Assembly: GCF_000018545.1 (NCBI RefSeq)
Contig: NC_000914.2
Span: 124,001-188,000 of the forward strand
DNA from: Sinorhizobium fredii NGR234
GTDB lineage: Bacteria; Pseudomonadota; Alphaproteobacteria; Rhizobiales; Rhizobiaceae
Length of the DNA: 64,000 bases
Direction: 5' to 3'
Shown here in pieces: positions 18,894 through 27,197 of the stretch. The number at the start of each line of letters is the position of its first letter. Positions within the stretch are counted from its first letter, which is position 1. A model generated the notes under the pieces. The model was given only the letters and a program-made list of their open reading frames with translations. It had not been told where the DNA came from and ran no database searches. The position numbers and the translations under genes were made by a program.

Positions 18894-20540
18894 TCAGGGA
18901 GAGAGCAACCGCCATCGCGCCGCGGGTCGGCGCTGCGGCCTCATCTCCGCCGAAATTGCTCCATCGACTTCGCTGCCCCACCCCGCTTCTCTGGACGAGA
19001 TCAAGCCTCCGTCCACGTGCAGGATCGAGCCGTTGATGTAGGAGGCATCAAACGAGGCCAGAAAGTAGGCAGCCTCGGCGACTTCTTCTGCGTCCCCGAC
19101 CCTGCCCAAAGGAATTCGCTGTCGGAGCGAAGCCGAATCCATGCCGGCGACCGCTGCCAGCCGGTTGGCGGCACATGTGCGGATGTAACCTGGAGCGACT
19201 GTGGCTGTGCGGATGCCCAATGGCCCGAGTTCGGCCGCCGTGCAGCGGGTCAGCATGTCTATGCCAGCATTGTATGCGCCATAGGCGTGACTTGGCGCGA
19301 GCGGTGAAAGGCTTAAACTTGCCCCGAGATTCAGGATTACGCTGCCAGAGCGCATCGATATGGCGGCCTCGCGAACGCAGGTGAAGGCGCCAGTAAGATT
19401 GACATCCAGTATGCGTTTGAGGACTTCCGGCGACTCCTCGGTATTGGGGACGAGTATCTCATTCATGCCGTTGACGAAGACGTCGAGGTGGCCGAAGCGC
19501 TCCCGCAATTCTTCGAAGAGCGAGACTACCTCGGTTTCGACGGTCCTGTCCACGCGCCTTGACAGGTGCTTGTCGCCGAGCAAGCCGGCGAGCTTTACCG
19601 CTTCTTCACCGTCTCCGTCGGCGATCACAACCGTGTCGCCGTTTTCGGCAAAGCGCCGAGCGATGGCCGCGCCTACCCCTGTAGCGCCGCCCATGACGAT
19701 CACTGTTCGCGCATCGGTGTCCTCGACCGGCCGCATGAATTCTGCTCCGGGCGTCCTATCCTGAGCCTGATGGGCACCACCCGGTTGGTTGACTGACATC
19801 CAGCCCCCATCGACCACAAGCGTCGACCCGGTTATGTAGCTCGCCTGTGCGCTCGCCAAAAAGCGCACGGCCCGCGCGATTTCGTCGGGGCGCGCTATTC
19901 GGCCCAACGGTACGCGGCGCCTTATCGCGCTGACGTCGAGCTTGCCAGCGCGTTCCAATTCGGCAACCATAGGCGTGCGCACGTGACCGGGCGCTACCGC
20001 TGTCACACGGATGCCGCGCGATGCCCATCGGCACGCCAGCGATTTCGTGATTGAGATCAGACCTGCTTTCGAAGCTGCGTAGGCACTGCGCTTCGGATTG
20101 CCGAGCAGCCCAGCCAGCGAAGCGACATTGACGATGGCGGCGCCAGGTTTCATCAGCTTCGCGGTTTCGCACGCCACCGAATAAGCCCCGACAAGGTTTA
20201 TCGCTAGAGCGCGTTGAAAATCTTCGAGAGCAGTATCGGCGGTCGCAGCCATGGTCGGCCCAATCCCCGCATTATTGACGAGCACTTCAATCCGCGAGAA
20301 TCGCTTTTCCAGAAGGGCACGCAATGCGACGACATCGTCCTCTCGCGACACGTCAACCTCGAGGCCAAGATGGGGCTCTCCGAGATTTTGGCCAAGTTCG
20401 ATTACGCCGCTGTCCGGGAGGTCCACCGCGACAACGACATCTCCATTCGCGGCAAAAATATCGACGAGCGCGCGGCCGATACCCCCTGCGGCACCTGTGA
20501 CGACGATGACCCGCCCTGGCTGAACCTGGCGATCGTCCAT
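18894..20540 (-). CDS. y4vI: Double-domain short-chain dehydrogenase, y4vI-like
   Basis: A 548-residue fusion of two SDR domains. The first (about residues 8-255) has the NAD(P) motif TGAAGGIG and active-site YAASKAG; the second (about 290-530) has GGATGVGA in place of the usual TGxxxGxG and YGAYNAG where the motif should be YxxxK. The second domain thus lacks the catalytic lysine, so only the first is clearly active. The start at 20540 (MDDRQVQPGR) is preferred over 20600. By recall it matches Y4vI. The gene lies between the SnoaL-like and LLM genes. Confidence 0.85.
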   Translation of the reverse strand: MDDRQVQPGRVIVVTGAAGGIGRALVDIFAANGDVVVAVDLPDSGVIELGQNLGEPHLGLEVDVSREDDVVALRALLEKRFSRIEVLVNNAGIGPTMAATADTALEDFQRALAINLVGAYSVACETAKLMKPGAAIVNVASLAGLLGNPKRSAYAASKAGLISITKSLACRWASRGIRVTAVAPGHVRTPMVAELERAGKLDVSAIRRRVPLGRIARPDEIARAVRFLASAQASYITGSTLVVDGGWMSVNQPGGAHQAQDRTPGAEFMRPVEDTDARTVIVMGGATGVGAAIARRFAENGDTVVIADGDGEEAVKLAGLLGDKHLSRRVDRTVETEVVSLFEELRERFGHLDVFVNGMNEILVPNTEESPEVLKRILDVNLTGAFTCVREAAISMRSGSVILNLGASLSLSPLAPSHAYGAYNAGIDMLTRCTAAELGPLGIRTATVAPGYIRTCAANRLAAVAGMDSASLRQRIPLGRVGDAEEVAEAAYFLASFDASYINGSILHVDGGLISSREAGWGSEVDGAISAEMRPQRRPAARWRLLSP

Positions 20541-20596
20541 GCGTCTCTTTGCTCCGCGGGCTCGGCCTCGAGGAATCGGAGGGTAGCGCAGTCGTA

Positions 20597-21178
20597 TCAT
20601 GGTTCTTCTTCTCCACTGCCGATCAGGTCCTTTGGATGATTTTTCGCAGCAACTCGCCGCTTCGAAAGTTCGTAAACGGGATCATTCGGATGCGGTGCCC
20701 CAATCGGTTGGCGAGGACCGAACCGCTCTGCTTCCGAGGACTTCGGTGGTCTCTGTTTCTCAACCCAATCATAGACCACCGTCCGTTCGACGATGCGCCA
20801 CTCCCCTTCCCTTTTCTGAAACAGATCACAGTAGCGGCCGCACAAGAGCACCTGCTTTATCTCGCCTGTTGCGTCGTGACCGCGCTGCAGCGCGGTGAAA
20901 TAACTCTCGACGGCGGCCTCTGTCGCGCCCAGGAACTCAATGATTATGTTCGTAAGCTGGTGGATGTTGCGCGGCTTAGTTTTGAAGACGTTGAGTGCAT
21001 GCTGAATAAACCCTGCGGCAGAGCCGGAGTAGCTTCCGTGATTGTCACGCGCATCGGGCCAATAACAGCTGCGCAGTGCAGCCTCGTCTGCCCGGTCGAT
21101 CCCTCGACAGTAGCGATGGAGACAGTCGCGGATTGCTTCTCGGTCGAATAGATTGGTTATGCTTTCTTCATTCATCAT
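20597..21178 (-). CDS. y4vH: SnoaL-like/NTF2-fold protein, y4vH-like
   Basis: About 193 residues, with an N-terminal SnoaL_4 (NTF2-like) domain: [39 protein letters not shown] is the usual opening of ring-hydroxylating dioxygenase small-subunit relatives and small cyclases/dehydratases. Its reaction is unknown. The start is uncertain: ATG 21178 begins the domain properly but has no strong ribosome site; the frame also offers a TTG at 21253 touching the P450 stop. It sits tightly between the P450 and SDR genes, so it is likely part of the same pathway. Confidence 0.75.
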
Positions 21179-21253
21179 GGTGCGGTGAGATGCGGTAAGC
21201 GATGAAGACCTGGGAGCGATCGGCGCTTCATTGCTACCGCCTCGCCCGTCCAA

Positions 21254-22474
21254 TCAGGCCCAAGTTAGGATGATATTACTGATCCCGAATACATGGCCGC
21301 CATGAGTTATCGGCGCCGTACCTTCCTTGATGCGGAAAGCTGGGATGCGCGCTAACCATTCACGTAGGCCAATGACGATTTCTCGCCGTGCGAGATGCGC
21401 TCCGTGGCAAAGGTGTGGTCCATAGCCAAAGGCGGTGTGCTGGTTATCCTGTCGTGCCAGATCGATAGTGTTGGGGCACTTAAATTCAGACGGATCTCGA
21501 TTAGCAATCATCGCGGGACAGGAAACATAATCACCCTCACGGATAGGCACGCCTTCGAACTCGATGTCCTTCGTGGCCACGCGGATTATCTGAACGGTTG
21601 AATAGGCGCGCAGCAGTTCCTCAGCGGCGAGCCCGAGCCGAGCCGGTTCGTTTCGCAACAACTCCTGGTGCTTTGGATTGCGTGCAAGATAGGCCATGTC
21701 AAAGCCAATGGCGGCGGCAACCGTGTCGAGCCCCGCGACCAAGAAAAGCACACCGATGCCGCGGACTTCCTCTTCTGTTAAGGAGCGGCCCTCGATTTTC
21801 GCCTGAACGACGAAGGTCATGAAATCGACAGCTGGCGACTTGCGGCGCATCGCTGCCATTTCGTCAATAAAGGCCACGACCGAGCGGGCTGCTGCCCTTC
21901 GCTTTTCTGCGTTGCCGTGGAGCAAATCGCTTACCCAGCCGACAAGTACTTCGGATCGCCTCTGGGAAAGTCCCAGAAAGCTGAGGAAAACGCTGAACGT
22001 AAAGGGCAAGGCGAAATCCTTCATCACGTCACAGCTGGTCTTCTCTTTCGCAATGCAGTCGATCAGCGCGCCTGCTCTGGCATGGATAGTCGGCTCCAGC
22101 GCCAACACCCGCCTGGATGAGAACAGAGGATTTAGCAGTGCACGAAACACTCCATGGGCCGGGGGGTCCAATTCGAGGGGGATGACCGGCCAGTGTTCGC
22201 CAAGTGCCGAGGCGAAGATGCTGCGATGGCTGGAAAAGGTCTCTGTATCCTCAAGGACCCGGCGCTGGTCTCTCGCCCGTGTTATCACCCAGGTACCTCG
22301 TCCATCGCGCGTGTTGGAAGGAGAGTAAAAGATCGGCGGGCCATCATCATGAACGCAAGCCACGGCGGCGTGCGGATCCCCGTTAGGCGTCGGCGCCATG
22401 CCAGGCGACGTGAAGAGACTGAAGTGCCGCACGAGTGCGGGCGGAACATGATCCGGGATGGGGTTGGTCTTCAC
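21254..22474 (-). CDS. y4vG: Cytochrome P450 (CYP127-type, y4vG-like)
   Basis: A class I bacterial cytochrome P450 of about 406 residues. The haem-binding loop is FGYGPHLCHGAHLARREI with the cysteine thiolate ligand; the I-helix oxygen region is FLVAGLDTVAAAIG; the ExxR is EELLRAYS. The GTG at 22474 has AAGGAG seven bases upstream; an ATG at 22498 that overlaps the dctA stop is the alternative. Either way it follows dctA within about 20 bases, so it is probably co-transcribed with nifQ-dctA. By recall NGR234 Y4vG is named CYP127A1. The substrate is unknown, and no ferredoxin or reductase is adjacent. Confidence 0.88.
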   Translation of the reverse strand: MKTNPIPDHVPPALVRHFSLFTSPGMAPTPNGDPHAAVACVHDDGPPIFYSPSNTRDGRGTWVITRARDQRRVLEDTETFSSHRSIFASALGEHWPVIPLELDPPAHGVFRALLNPLFSSRRVLALEPTIHARAGALIDCIAKEKTSCDVMKDFALPFTFSVFLSFLGLSQRRSEVLVGWVSDLLHGNAEKRRAAARSVVAFIDEMAAMRRKSPAVDFMTFVVQAKIEGRSLTEEEVRGIGVLFLVAGLDTVAAAIGFDMAYLARNPKHQELLRNEPARLGLAAEELLRAYSTVQIIRVATKDIEFEGVPIREGDYVSCPAMIANRDPSEFKCPNTIDLARQDNQHTAFGYGPHLCHGAHLARREIVIGLREWLARIPAFRIKEGTAPITHGGHVFGISNIILTWA

Positions 22475-22494
22475 TCGCTTTCTCCTTAAGTCAC

Positions 22495-23964
22495 TCATAA
22501 GCTTAGCGGACCGCCGAAGACCTGAGCGGAATGATCGGGAGCAATTCGACGGGAATCGCGCCCCCCTGGGCGACCGGCAAGAGTACGATCTGCGGAATTG
22601 GTTGCACCAAACAGCACTTTTTGTCCGAGTTCAACAGTGTCACTCCGCTGGCTTGACAACCCCGACATGGTCTCCACCGGCGCCTTGCCTGCAAGGGTGG
22701 TTGCAAGCTGCGCCGGGGCAAGCTCGCCTTCCCACTTCGCCACCACAATCGTTGCGACCGCATTGCCGATTATGTTGGTAATTGCCCGGCACTCGGACAT
22801 GAAGCGGTCGATGCCGAGGATCAGCGCCATGCCGGCGACCGGCACGGAGGGAACCGCGGAGAGGGTTGCGGCAAGCGTGATGAAGCCAGCGCCGGTGATG
22901 CCAGCTGCCCCCTTCGAACTCAGCATGGCGATGAGGAGCAGCAGGATCTGATCGCCGTAGGAGATTGGCGTATCGGTCGCCTGGGCGATGAACAGCGCCG
23001 CGAGCGTCATGTAGATGTTGGTGCCGTCCAGGTTGAAGGAGTAGCCGGTCGGAATGACGAGGCCGACGACCGAGCGCTTGCAGCCTGCCTTCTCCATCTT
23101 GTTCATCAGCCCCGGGAGCGCCGCTTCCGAGGAGGACGTCCCGAGCACGAGCAGCAGTTCTTCCTTGATGTAGCGGATGAGCGCGACGATCGAGAAGCCG
23201 TTGTAGCGTGCGACCGCGCCGAGCACCATGAAGACGAACAGGAACGAGGTGAGATAGAAGGTGCCGATCAGCATCGCGAGATTGGCAATGGATGCCACGC
23301 CGTACTTGCCGATGGTGAACGCCATAGCACCGAAGGCGCCGATCGGGGCGGCCTTCATCAGGATTGCCACCAGCCGGAAGATCGGCAACGTCAGCGCGTG
23401 CAGGAAATCGACGACGGCCTCGGCCTTCTTGCCGACGATCGCGAGCGAGATGCCGAACAGCACCGAGATGAACAGCACCTGGAGGATGTCGCCCTCGGCA
23501 AAGGCGCCGACAAGCGTCGTCGGGATGATGTTCATGAGGAAGCCGGTGACCGACTGCTCATGCGCCTTTTCCGCATAGGTGGCGATCGCCTTTGCATCGA
23601 GCGAAGCCGGGTCGATGTGCATGCCGGCACCCGGCTGCACGACATTGGCGACCACGAGGCCGACGAGGAGCGCGAGGGTGGAAAAGGTCAGGAAGTAGAT
23701 CATCGCCTTGCCGGCGACACGGCCTACCTTGGCGAGATCGGTCATGCCGGCAATGCCGGTCGCGACCGTCAGGAAGATCACCGGCGCGATGATCATCTTG
23801 ACGAGCATGATGAAGGCGTCGCCGAGCGGCTTCATCTTGGAGCCGACATCCGGATAGAAATACCCGAGCAGGATGCCCACGGCGATCGCCGCGAGGACCT
23901 GGACGTATAGATGTCTATAATGGGGTGTCTTGCCGCGGACCTCCGCCAAGTTTTCTACGATCAA
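22495..23964 (-). CDS. dctA: C4-dicarboxylate:proton symporter DctA
   Basis: A DAACS-family transporter of about 489 residues importing succinate, malate and fumarate, the fuel of nitrogen-fixing bacteroids. Family motifs are [34 protein letters not shown] and [23 protein letters not shown]. The start is set at TTG 23964 because GGAGG stands eight bases before it and the homologous region begins there. The last ~45 residues (from about [10 protein letters not shown]) do not look like usual DctA ends and reach into the P450 start, as if a frameshift extended the tail. It follows nifQ by about 100 bases. By recall it is dctA1 (y4vF) of NGR234. Confidence 0.9.
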   Translation of the reverse strand: MIVENLAEVRGKTPHYRHLYVQVLAAIAVGILLGYFYPDVGSKMKPLGDAFIMLVKMIIAPVIFLTVATGIAGMTDLAKVGRVAGKAMIYFLTFSTLALLVGLVVANVVQPGAGMHIDPASLDAKAIATYAEKAHEQSVTGFLMNIIPTTLVGAFAEGDILQVLFISVLFGISLAIVGKKAEAVVDFLHALTLPIFRLVAILMKAAPIGAFGAMAFTIGKYGVASIANLAMLIGTFYLTSFLFVFMVLGAVARYNGFSIVALIRYIKEELLLVLGTSSSEAALPGLMNKMEKAGCKRSVVGLVIPTGYSFNLDGTNIYMTLAALFIAQATDTPISYGDQILLLLIAMLSSKGAAGITGAGFITLAATLSAVPSVPVAGMALILGIDRFMSECRAITNIIGNAVATIVVAKWEGELAPAQLATTLAGKAPVETMSGLSSQRSDTVELGQKVLFGATNSADRTLAGRPGGRDSRRIAPDHSAQVFGGPLSL

Positions 23965-24067
23965 GATGATTTCCTCCACTTGGTGCATGCACACTCGTAA
24001 TCCGCGCATGCAGAGATGACGAAAAGGCCTCCCAGCCGTCTATAGCCGACCTAGGCGGCGCTTGAGC

Positions 24068-24760
24068 TCAAGCCTCTCCGCCAACTTTCCCGACTGGTGA
24101 AGCACTTTCGCCTTCCCCAGAGCCAAAGCAGCTCTCCAATTCCTTGCATTGCGGGCAAGAAGGCGCCGTGCACAGCGAATAGCCCTCGGCCTCACACAGC
24201 TTGCGATAAAAGTACTTCTTCCACCGCATGTTTTGGGTATTGCCGGCTGCAAGCGTTGGGAAATGGCTGGCGAGCAATCGGCTGAGTTCGACTCGATCAA
24301 AAAGACCAAGCTCCCTCCAGAGATGGTCGTGGCGCAAGGCACGCCGGGCTATGATTTTGGCGAACAGCACGCTCGCCGAATCGCCCGCTCGAGCATGCGC
24401 GAGCAGCAGACCGCGCAGAAGTGCCTCCTCGGGGCCGGGCTCCGAATCTCTCACCTCTTCCAAGCGAAAAACATGAATAGTTGGGGCGGGAAAACTGCGG
24501 TTGAGGATGTCCCGCAGCTCTACTTGCGAAAGACCAGTTGCCTCTGTTGCAGTTGCCTCGCCGGCATCGATTTCCTCGAGTGCACGCGAAAGGACACATG
24601 CAAACACGTACTGATCGAAATCCATTTCGAGGTCCGTAGGCGGCCAGGGTCCGAGGTCCAGCAATTCGGATAACTGTCGCCAACCGGGCCGATCGGTCAT
24701 TCTGATTCCGAGTGTTACTCTCCCTTTCGACAAAGCGCGCACCTGAGCTAGATTTGACAT
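24068..24760 (-). CDS. nifQ: Molybdenum donor protein NifQ
   Basis: A 230-residue NifQ, an iron-sulphur protein that supplies molybdenum for FeMo-cofactor synthesis. The C-terminal ligand motif is clear: CEAEGYSLCTAPSCPQCKELESCFG (spacing C-x4-C-x2-C-x5-C). It is the first gene of a minus-strand unit leading into dctA and the P450 cluster. Upstream lie a sigma-54-type promoter and two NifA sites shared with the divergent peroxiredoxin gene. Confidence 0.9.
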   Translation of the reverse strand: MSNLAQVRALSKGRVTLGIRMTDRPGWRQLSELLDLGPWPPTDLEMDFDQYVFACVLSRALEEIDAGEATATEATGLSQVELRDILNRSFPAPTIHVFRLEEVRDSEPGPEEALLRGLLLAHARAGDSASVLFAKIIARRALRHDHLWRELGLFDRVELSRLLASHFPTLAAGNTQNMRWKKYFYRKLCEAEGYSLCTAPSCPQCKELESCFGSGEGESASPVGKVGGEA

Positions 24761-24841
24761 GTTCCCATCCTTCCCTGCTTTCGTTCCACACGAGGGCGCC
24801 CCAGAGATGCCTGCACGGCAATTGTGCCCCCCGGGGGCGTT

Positions 24842-24856
24842 TCAAAATTCGTGCCA
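24842..24856 (-). promoter_or_regulatory. Sigma-54-type promoter of nifQ-dctA unit, variant -12 box
   Basis: Minus strand: TGGCACGAATTTTGA. As before nifH, the -24 box is perfect and the -12 box reads TTGA rather than TTGC. Confidence 0.65.
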
Positions 24857-24944
24857 ATCCAGTCTGCTGAGCCGAAGGGTTAAGTTCGTGCGTTCCATTC
24901 AAAGGCTAAACGGAGGTCTGTAGGAAGCAGGGGGAAATGCGGCG

Positions 24945-24960
24945 TGTCGGAAGGACGACA
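24945..24960. promoter_or_regulatory. NifA activator site 1, nifQ/peroxiredoxin
   Basis: TGTCGGAAGGACGACA fits TGT-N10-ACA. It lies about 90 bases from the nifQ promoter and about 140 bases from the peroxiredoxin promoter, so it can serve both directions. Confidence 0.78.
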
Positions 24961-24972
24961 AAGGCGACATGA

Positions 24973-24988
24973 TGTCGGCTCTCTGACA
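24973..24988. promoter_or_regulatory. NifA activator site 2, nifQ/peroxiredoxin
   Basis: TGTCGGCTCTCTGACA fits TGT-N10-ACA and stands 28 bases (centre to centre) from site 1. Confidence 0.75.
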
Positions 24989-25099
24989 AGAGCAGCGGTC
25001 GAGTTTCTTAACCGGAAACGCACGAGAAGGTGCGCCAGTCCGCGCACAAGATTGCCATGCCCGTACCAAAAGCAGTGCTGTTGAAGCTTGGATCTAAAG

Positions 25100-25114
25100 T
25101 GGCACGCCGCTTGC
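25100..25114 (+). promoter_or_regulatory. Sigma-54 promoter of the peroxiredoxin gene
   Basis: TGGCACGCCGCTTGC is a perfect -24/-12 element about 100 bases before the start codon at 25218. Confidence 0.85.
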
Positions 25115-25217
25115 TGTCTGTTCGTTGGCCGACGAACTGATTATTTAAGTAACGGTGCTTCGCCAGAGGGTCCAGAGGCGGCGAATGCTCAGTTCTTTTT
25201 TGAAGGAGCGATGTTCA

Positions 25218-25784
25218 ATGCCTGTGAAAAAAAGAGTCCCTTTCGTTGCCTTTCGCACGCGTGTTCGCGACGAGACAATAGGAGGGCCAAACCCATACCG
25301 ATGGGAAGTCAGGACAACCGAGGATTACTTCAGTGGCAAGCGCGTCGTTCTGTTTTCGCTTCCCGGTGCGTTCACCCCGACCTGCTCAACTCAGCAATTG
25401 CCTGACTTTGAGAGACTTTACGACGAATTCGGGAAGGTAGGAATCGAAGCGGTCTACTGCCTGTCAGTTAATGACGCCTTCGTCATGAACGCATGGGGCA
25501 AGGCGTTGGGCTTAGAGAAGGTCAGGCTTATCCCGGATGGTTCGGGCGAATTCACTCGCAAGATGGGCATGCTGGTTGCAAAGGACAATCTCGGCTTCGG
25601 AATGCGCTCGTGGCGCTACGCTGCCGTGGTCAATGATAGCGTGGTGGAGCAATGGTTCGAAGAAGAAGGTTTCTCGGACAACTGCGAGTCGGATCCTTAT
25701 TGGGCATCTTCTCCGCAGAACATTCTTGAAACGCTGAGGACTTTCGACACCGCACGTCTCGGTCGTGTCCCGATTAAATTTTGA
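25218..25784 (+). CDS. y4vD: Peroxiredoxin, Prx5/AhpC-TSA type (y4vD-like)
   Basis: A 188-residue thiol peroxidase. The peroxidatic cysteine lies in PGAFTPTCSTQQLPDF, the signature of the Prx5 group; a further cysteine in DNCESDPYWASS could resolve the disulphide. It would remove peroxides formed around nitrogenase and leghaemoglobin. The start at 25218 (MPVKKRVPFV) has AGGAG upstream; a frame-shifted ATG nine bases before is not used. A perfect sigma-54 promoter and two NifA sites place it in the NifA regulon, divergent from nifQ. Confidence 0.9.
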   Translation: MPVKKRVPFVAFRTRVRDETIGGPNPYRWEVRTTEDYFSGKRVVLFSLPGAFTPTCSTQQLPDFERLYDEFGKVGIEAVYCLSVNDAFVMNAWGKALGLEKVRLIPDGSGEFTRKMGMLVAKDNLGFGMRSWRYAAVVNDSVVEQWFEEEGFSDNCESDPYWASSPQNILETLRTFDTARLGRVPIKF

Positions 25785-25947
25785 TTTTTGCCATGTGAGC
25801 TATCCAGTCTGATGTTGCGGAGCCGGTGCTGACAGTGAGCGCCGCAGCTACCCACTGAGCAGCCTCCAGCGCACTTTCATGAACCCCGCGCAGCAGGAAA
25901 ATCGCCGCTCAAGGTGACTTGCCGGTCCGCTCCGCGGACGATCCCTC

Positions 25948-25998
25948 GATCCATTGAGCTAATGCGTGCCATCGAGATAATCGATTTCACCGAGATCC
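25948..25998 (+). promoter_or_regulatory. Nod-box-like element upstream of the hesB-like gene
   Basis: The stretch follows the nod-box layout: ATCCAT, then ATG fifteen bases later, then ATC-N9-GAT inside AATCGATTT, then ACC and ATC. ATC-N9-GAT is the half-site bound by NodD. Compared with the 49-bp consensus it has a two-base insertion between ACC and ATC and several mismatches. It points toward the hesB-like gene about 460 bases away. No other gene lies between; the 25.8-26.35 kb interval is otherwise empty to my eye. Confidence 0.55.
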
Positions 25999-26346
25999 TG
26001 CTTCCTGCTATGCCGCTCTTCGGGCACGGAACCGAAGTTAAAGGCGAGTTCCCATGAGCAAGTCTGTCATCACAATTGATGTCGTGATCGAACTCGCGTT
26101 CGCAAGAGGAGCATTTGGCCTATGTACACCGACATGAAGGTATTGCGCCGGAGCAGTTCATGCTGCGGCACGGAACGGTACGGCACATTCCCGCTGAGGG
26201 TTTAGTTTCCTTCAATCGACCGGGTATCCAATCTCCGCGCCGGAGTCTCAGCAGCCCCTGCCGAGGATAAACGTCGATGCTCGGCGCGTCGCGGAGAGCC
26301 TCACACGAACTCGGTTTAATCACCCAAAATGTCGTAACTACGACTG

Positions 26347-26362
26347 TGTCGTACAAACGACA
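26347..26362 (+). promoter_or_regulatory. NifA activator site of the hesB-like gene
   Basis: TGTCGTACAAACGACA fits TGT-N10-ACA and is itself nearly palindromic. It is only 44 bases upstream of the -24 box, closer than usual. Confidence 0.75.
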
Positions 26363-26406
26363 TGGCCGTGTTTGAACAACGCGTTGTTTTCGTGATGGTT
26401 TCTGGT

Positions 26407-26421
26407 TGGCACACTAGGTGC
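26407..26421 (+). promoter_or_regulatory. Sigma-54 promoter of the hesB-like gene
   Basis: TGGCACACTAGGTGC has the GG-N10-GC core; the -12 box is GTGC rather than TTGC. The start codon follows 40 bases downstream. Confidence 0.72.
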
Positions 26422-26460
26422 ATCGTTCGCAAGCGACTCGAAACCAGGAGAAACGAACCC

Positions 26461-26781
26461 ATGATAACGCTCACCGACAGTGCGATTGCCGCAATAAAGT
26501 TCGCGCTTTCACAGACTTGCGAGCCGGCGGATGGGCTACGCATCAAAGTGGAAGCGGGCGGCTGCTCGGGTTTTAAATACCACCTGGGCTTGGACAGCGA
26601 GTCGCGCGACGGCGACGCTGTCATTGAGGCGGGTGGGGTCAAGGTGTACGTAGACTCAGCCTCTCAACCTCATGTCAGCGGCATGACCGTGGACTTCACC
26701 ACGGGTGTCGATTCCGCCGGATTCATCTTTGATAACCCCAACGCACGAGAGAACTGCGCCTGCGGGAAGTCTTTCGGCTGA
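26461..26781 (+). CDS. y4vC: HesB/IscA-type iron-sulphur assembly protein (y4vC-like)
   Basis: A 106-residue A-type carrier that delivers Fe-S clusters, here presumably to nitrogenase proteins. The three conserved cysteines are visible in GGCSGFKYHLGL and in the C-terminal CACGKSF. The start at 26461 (MITLTDSAI) follows CAGGAGAAA; the frame is open to 26362 through the promoter, which rules the longer form out. It stands alone between the peroxiredoxin gene and fixA, with a NifA/sigma-54 promoter and a more distant nod-box-like element. Confidence 0.92.
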   Translation: MITLTDSAIAAIKFALSQTCEPADGLRIKVEAGGCSGFKYHLGLDSESRDGDAVIEAGGVKVYVDSASQPHVSGMTVDFTTGVDSAGFIFDNPNARENCACGKSFG

Positions 26782-27035
26782 TCGCAGAAACAGAGGGGAA
26801 CGAGAATGCTAGGTCATCCACGAGAAGGATCAGCAAGACACTTCATGCTGTCGCTTTCCGCGCACAAGTGCCATGGGCCGAAGAGCTTCGGGGCACTTTA
26901 CATAAAGCGCGGAGTTTGCAACCACTTCGCCGTTTTCACGTCGGATCAGCGGTGCGCCTAACCGCACATTTGTCATTGGGACTCGGCCTAAGATCATCGG
27001 AAAACGACAAGTACGGAGCGGTTGCGACGATTCGA
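26782..27035. other. Intergenic stretch between hesB-like gene and fixA control region
   Basis: No gene or terminator is recognised. The open frames here lack ribosome sites, and the bases downstream of it hold the fixA control sites. Confidence 0.4.
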
Positions 27036-27051
27036 TGTCATGAAGCCGACA
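27036..27051 (+). promoter_or_regulatory. NifA activator site of fixABCX
   Basis: TGTCATGAAGCCGACA fits TGT-N10-ACA, about 80-90 bases upstream of the fixA promoter. Confidence 0.78.
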
Positions 27052-27127
27052 ACGCTATCACGCAGGTCGCATCCTGTGAGCCGAAAAAGCTCCTTAGAAT
27101 TCATGGGCTTCTTGGACCACAGTTGGT

Positions 27128-27142
27128 TGGCATGGTTGGTGC
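27128..27142 (+). promoter_or_regulatory. Sigma-54 promoter of fixABCX
   Basis: TGGCATGGTTGGTGC has the GG-N10-GC core; TGGCAT and GTGC are accepted variants of the two boxes. It lies 56 bases before the fixA start. Confidence 0.72.
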
Positions 27143-27197
27143 TTGGAAGGGAGGCGAAAGACGTCATTTTACACGCGATCGGAGCTAAAGAGACCTC

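Noticed and set aside
23398..23910. Plus-strand frame of 170 codons inside dctA
   Set aside because: Antisense shadow of dctA rich in charged residues from codon bias.
24821..24838. Extra GG-N10-GC match within the G-rich run before nifQ
   Set aside because: It arises from a run of G and lacks a proper TGGCAC box; the element at 24842-24856 fits better apart from the -12 C.
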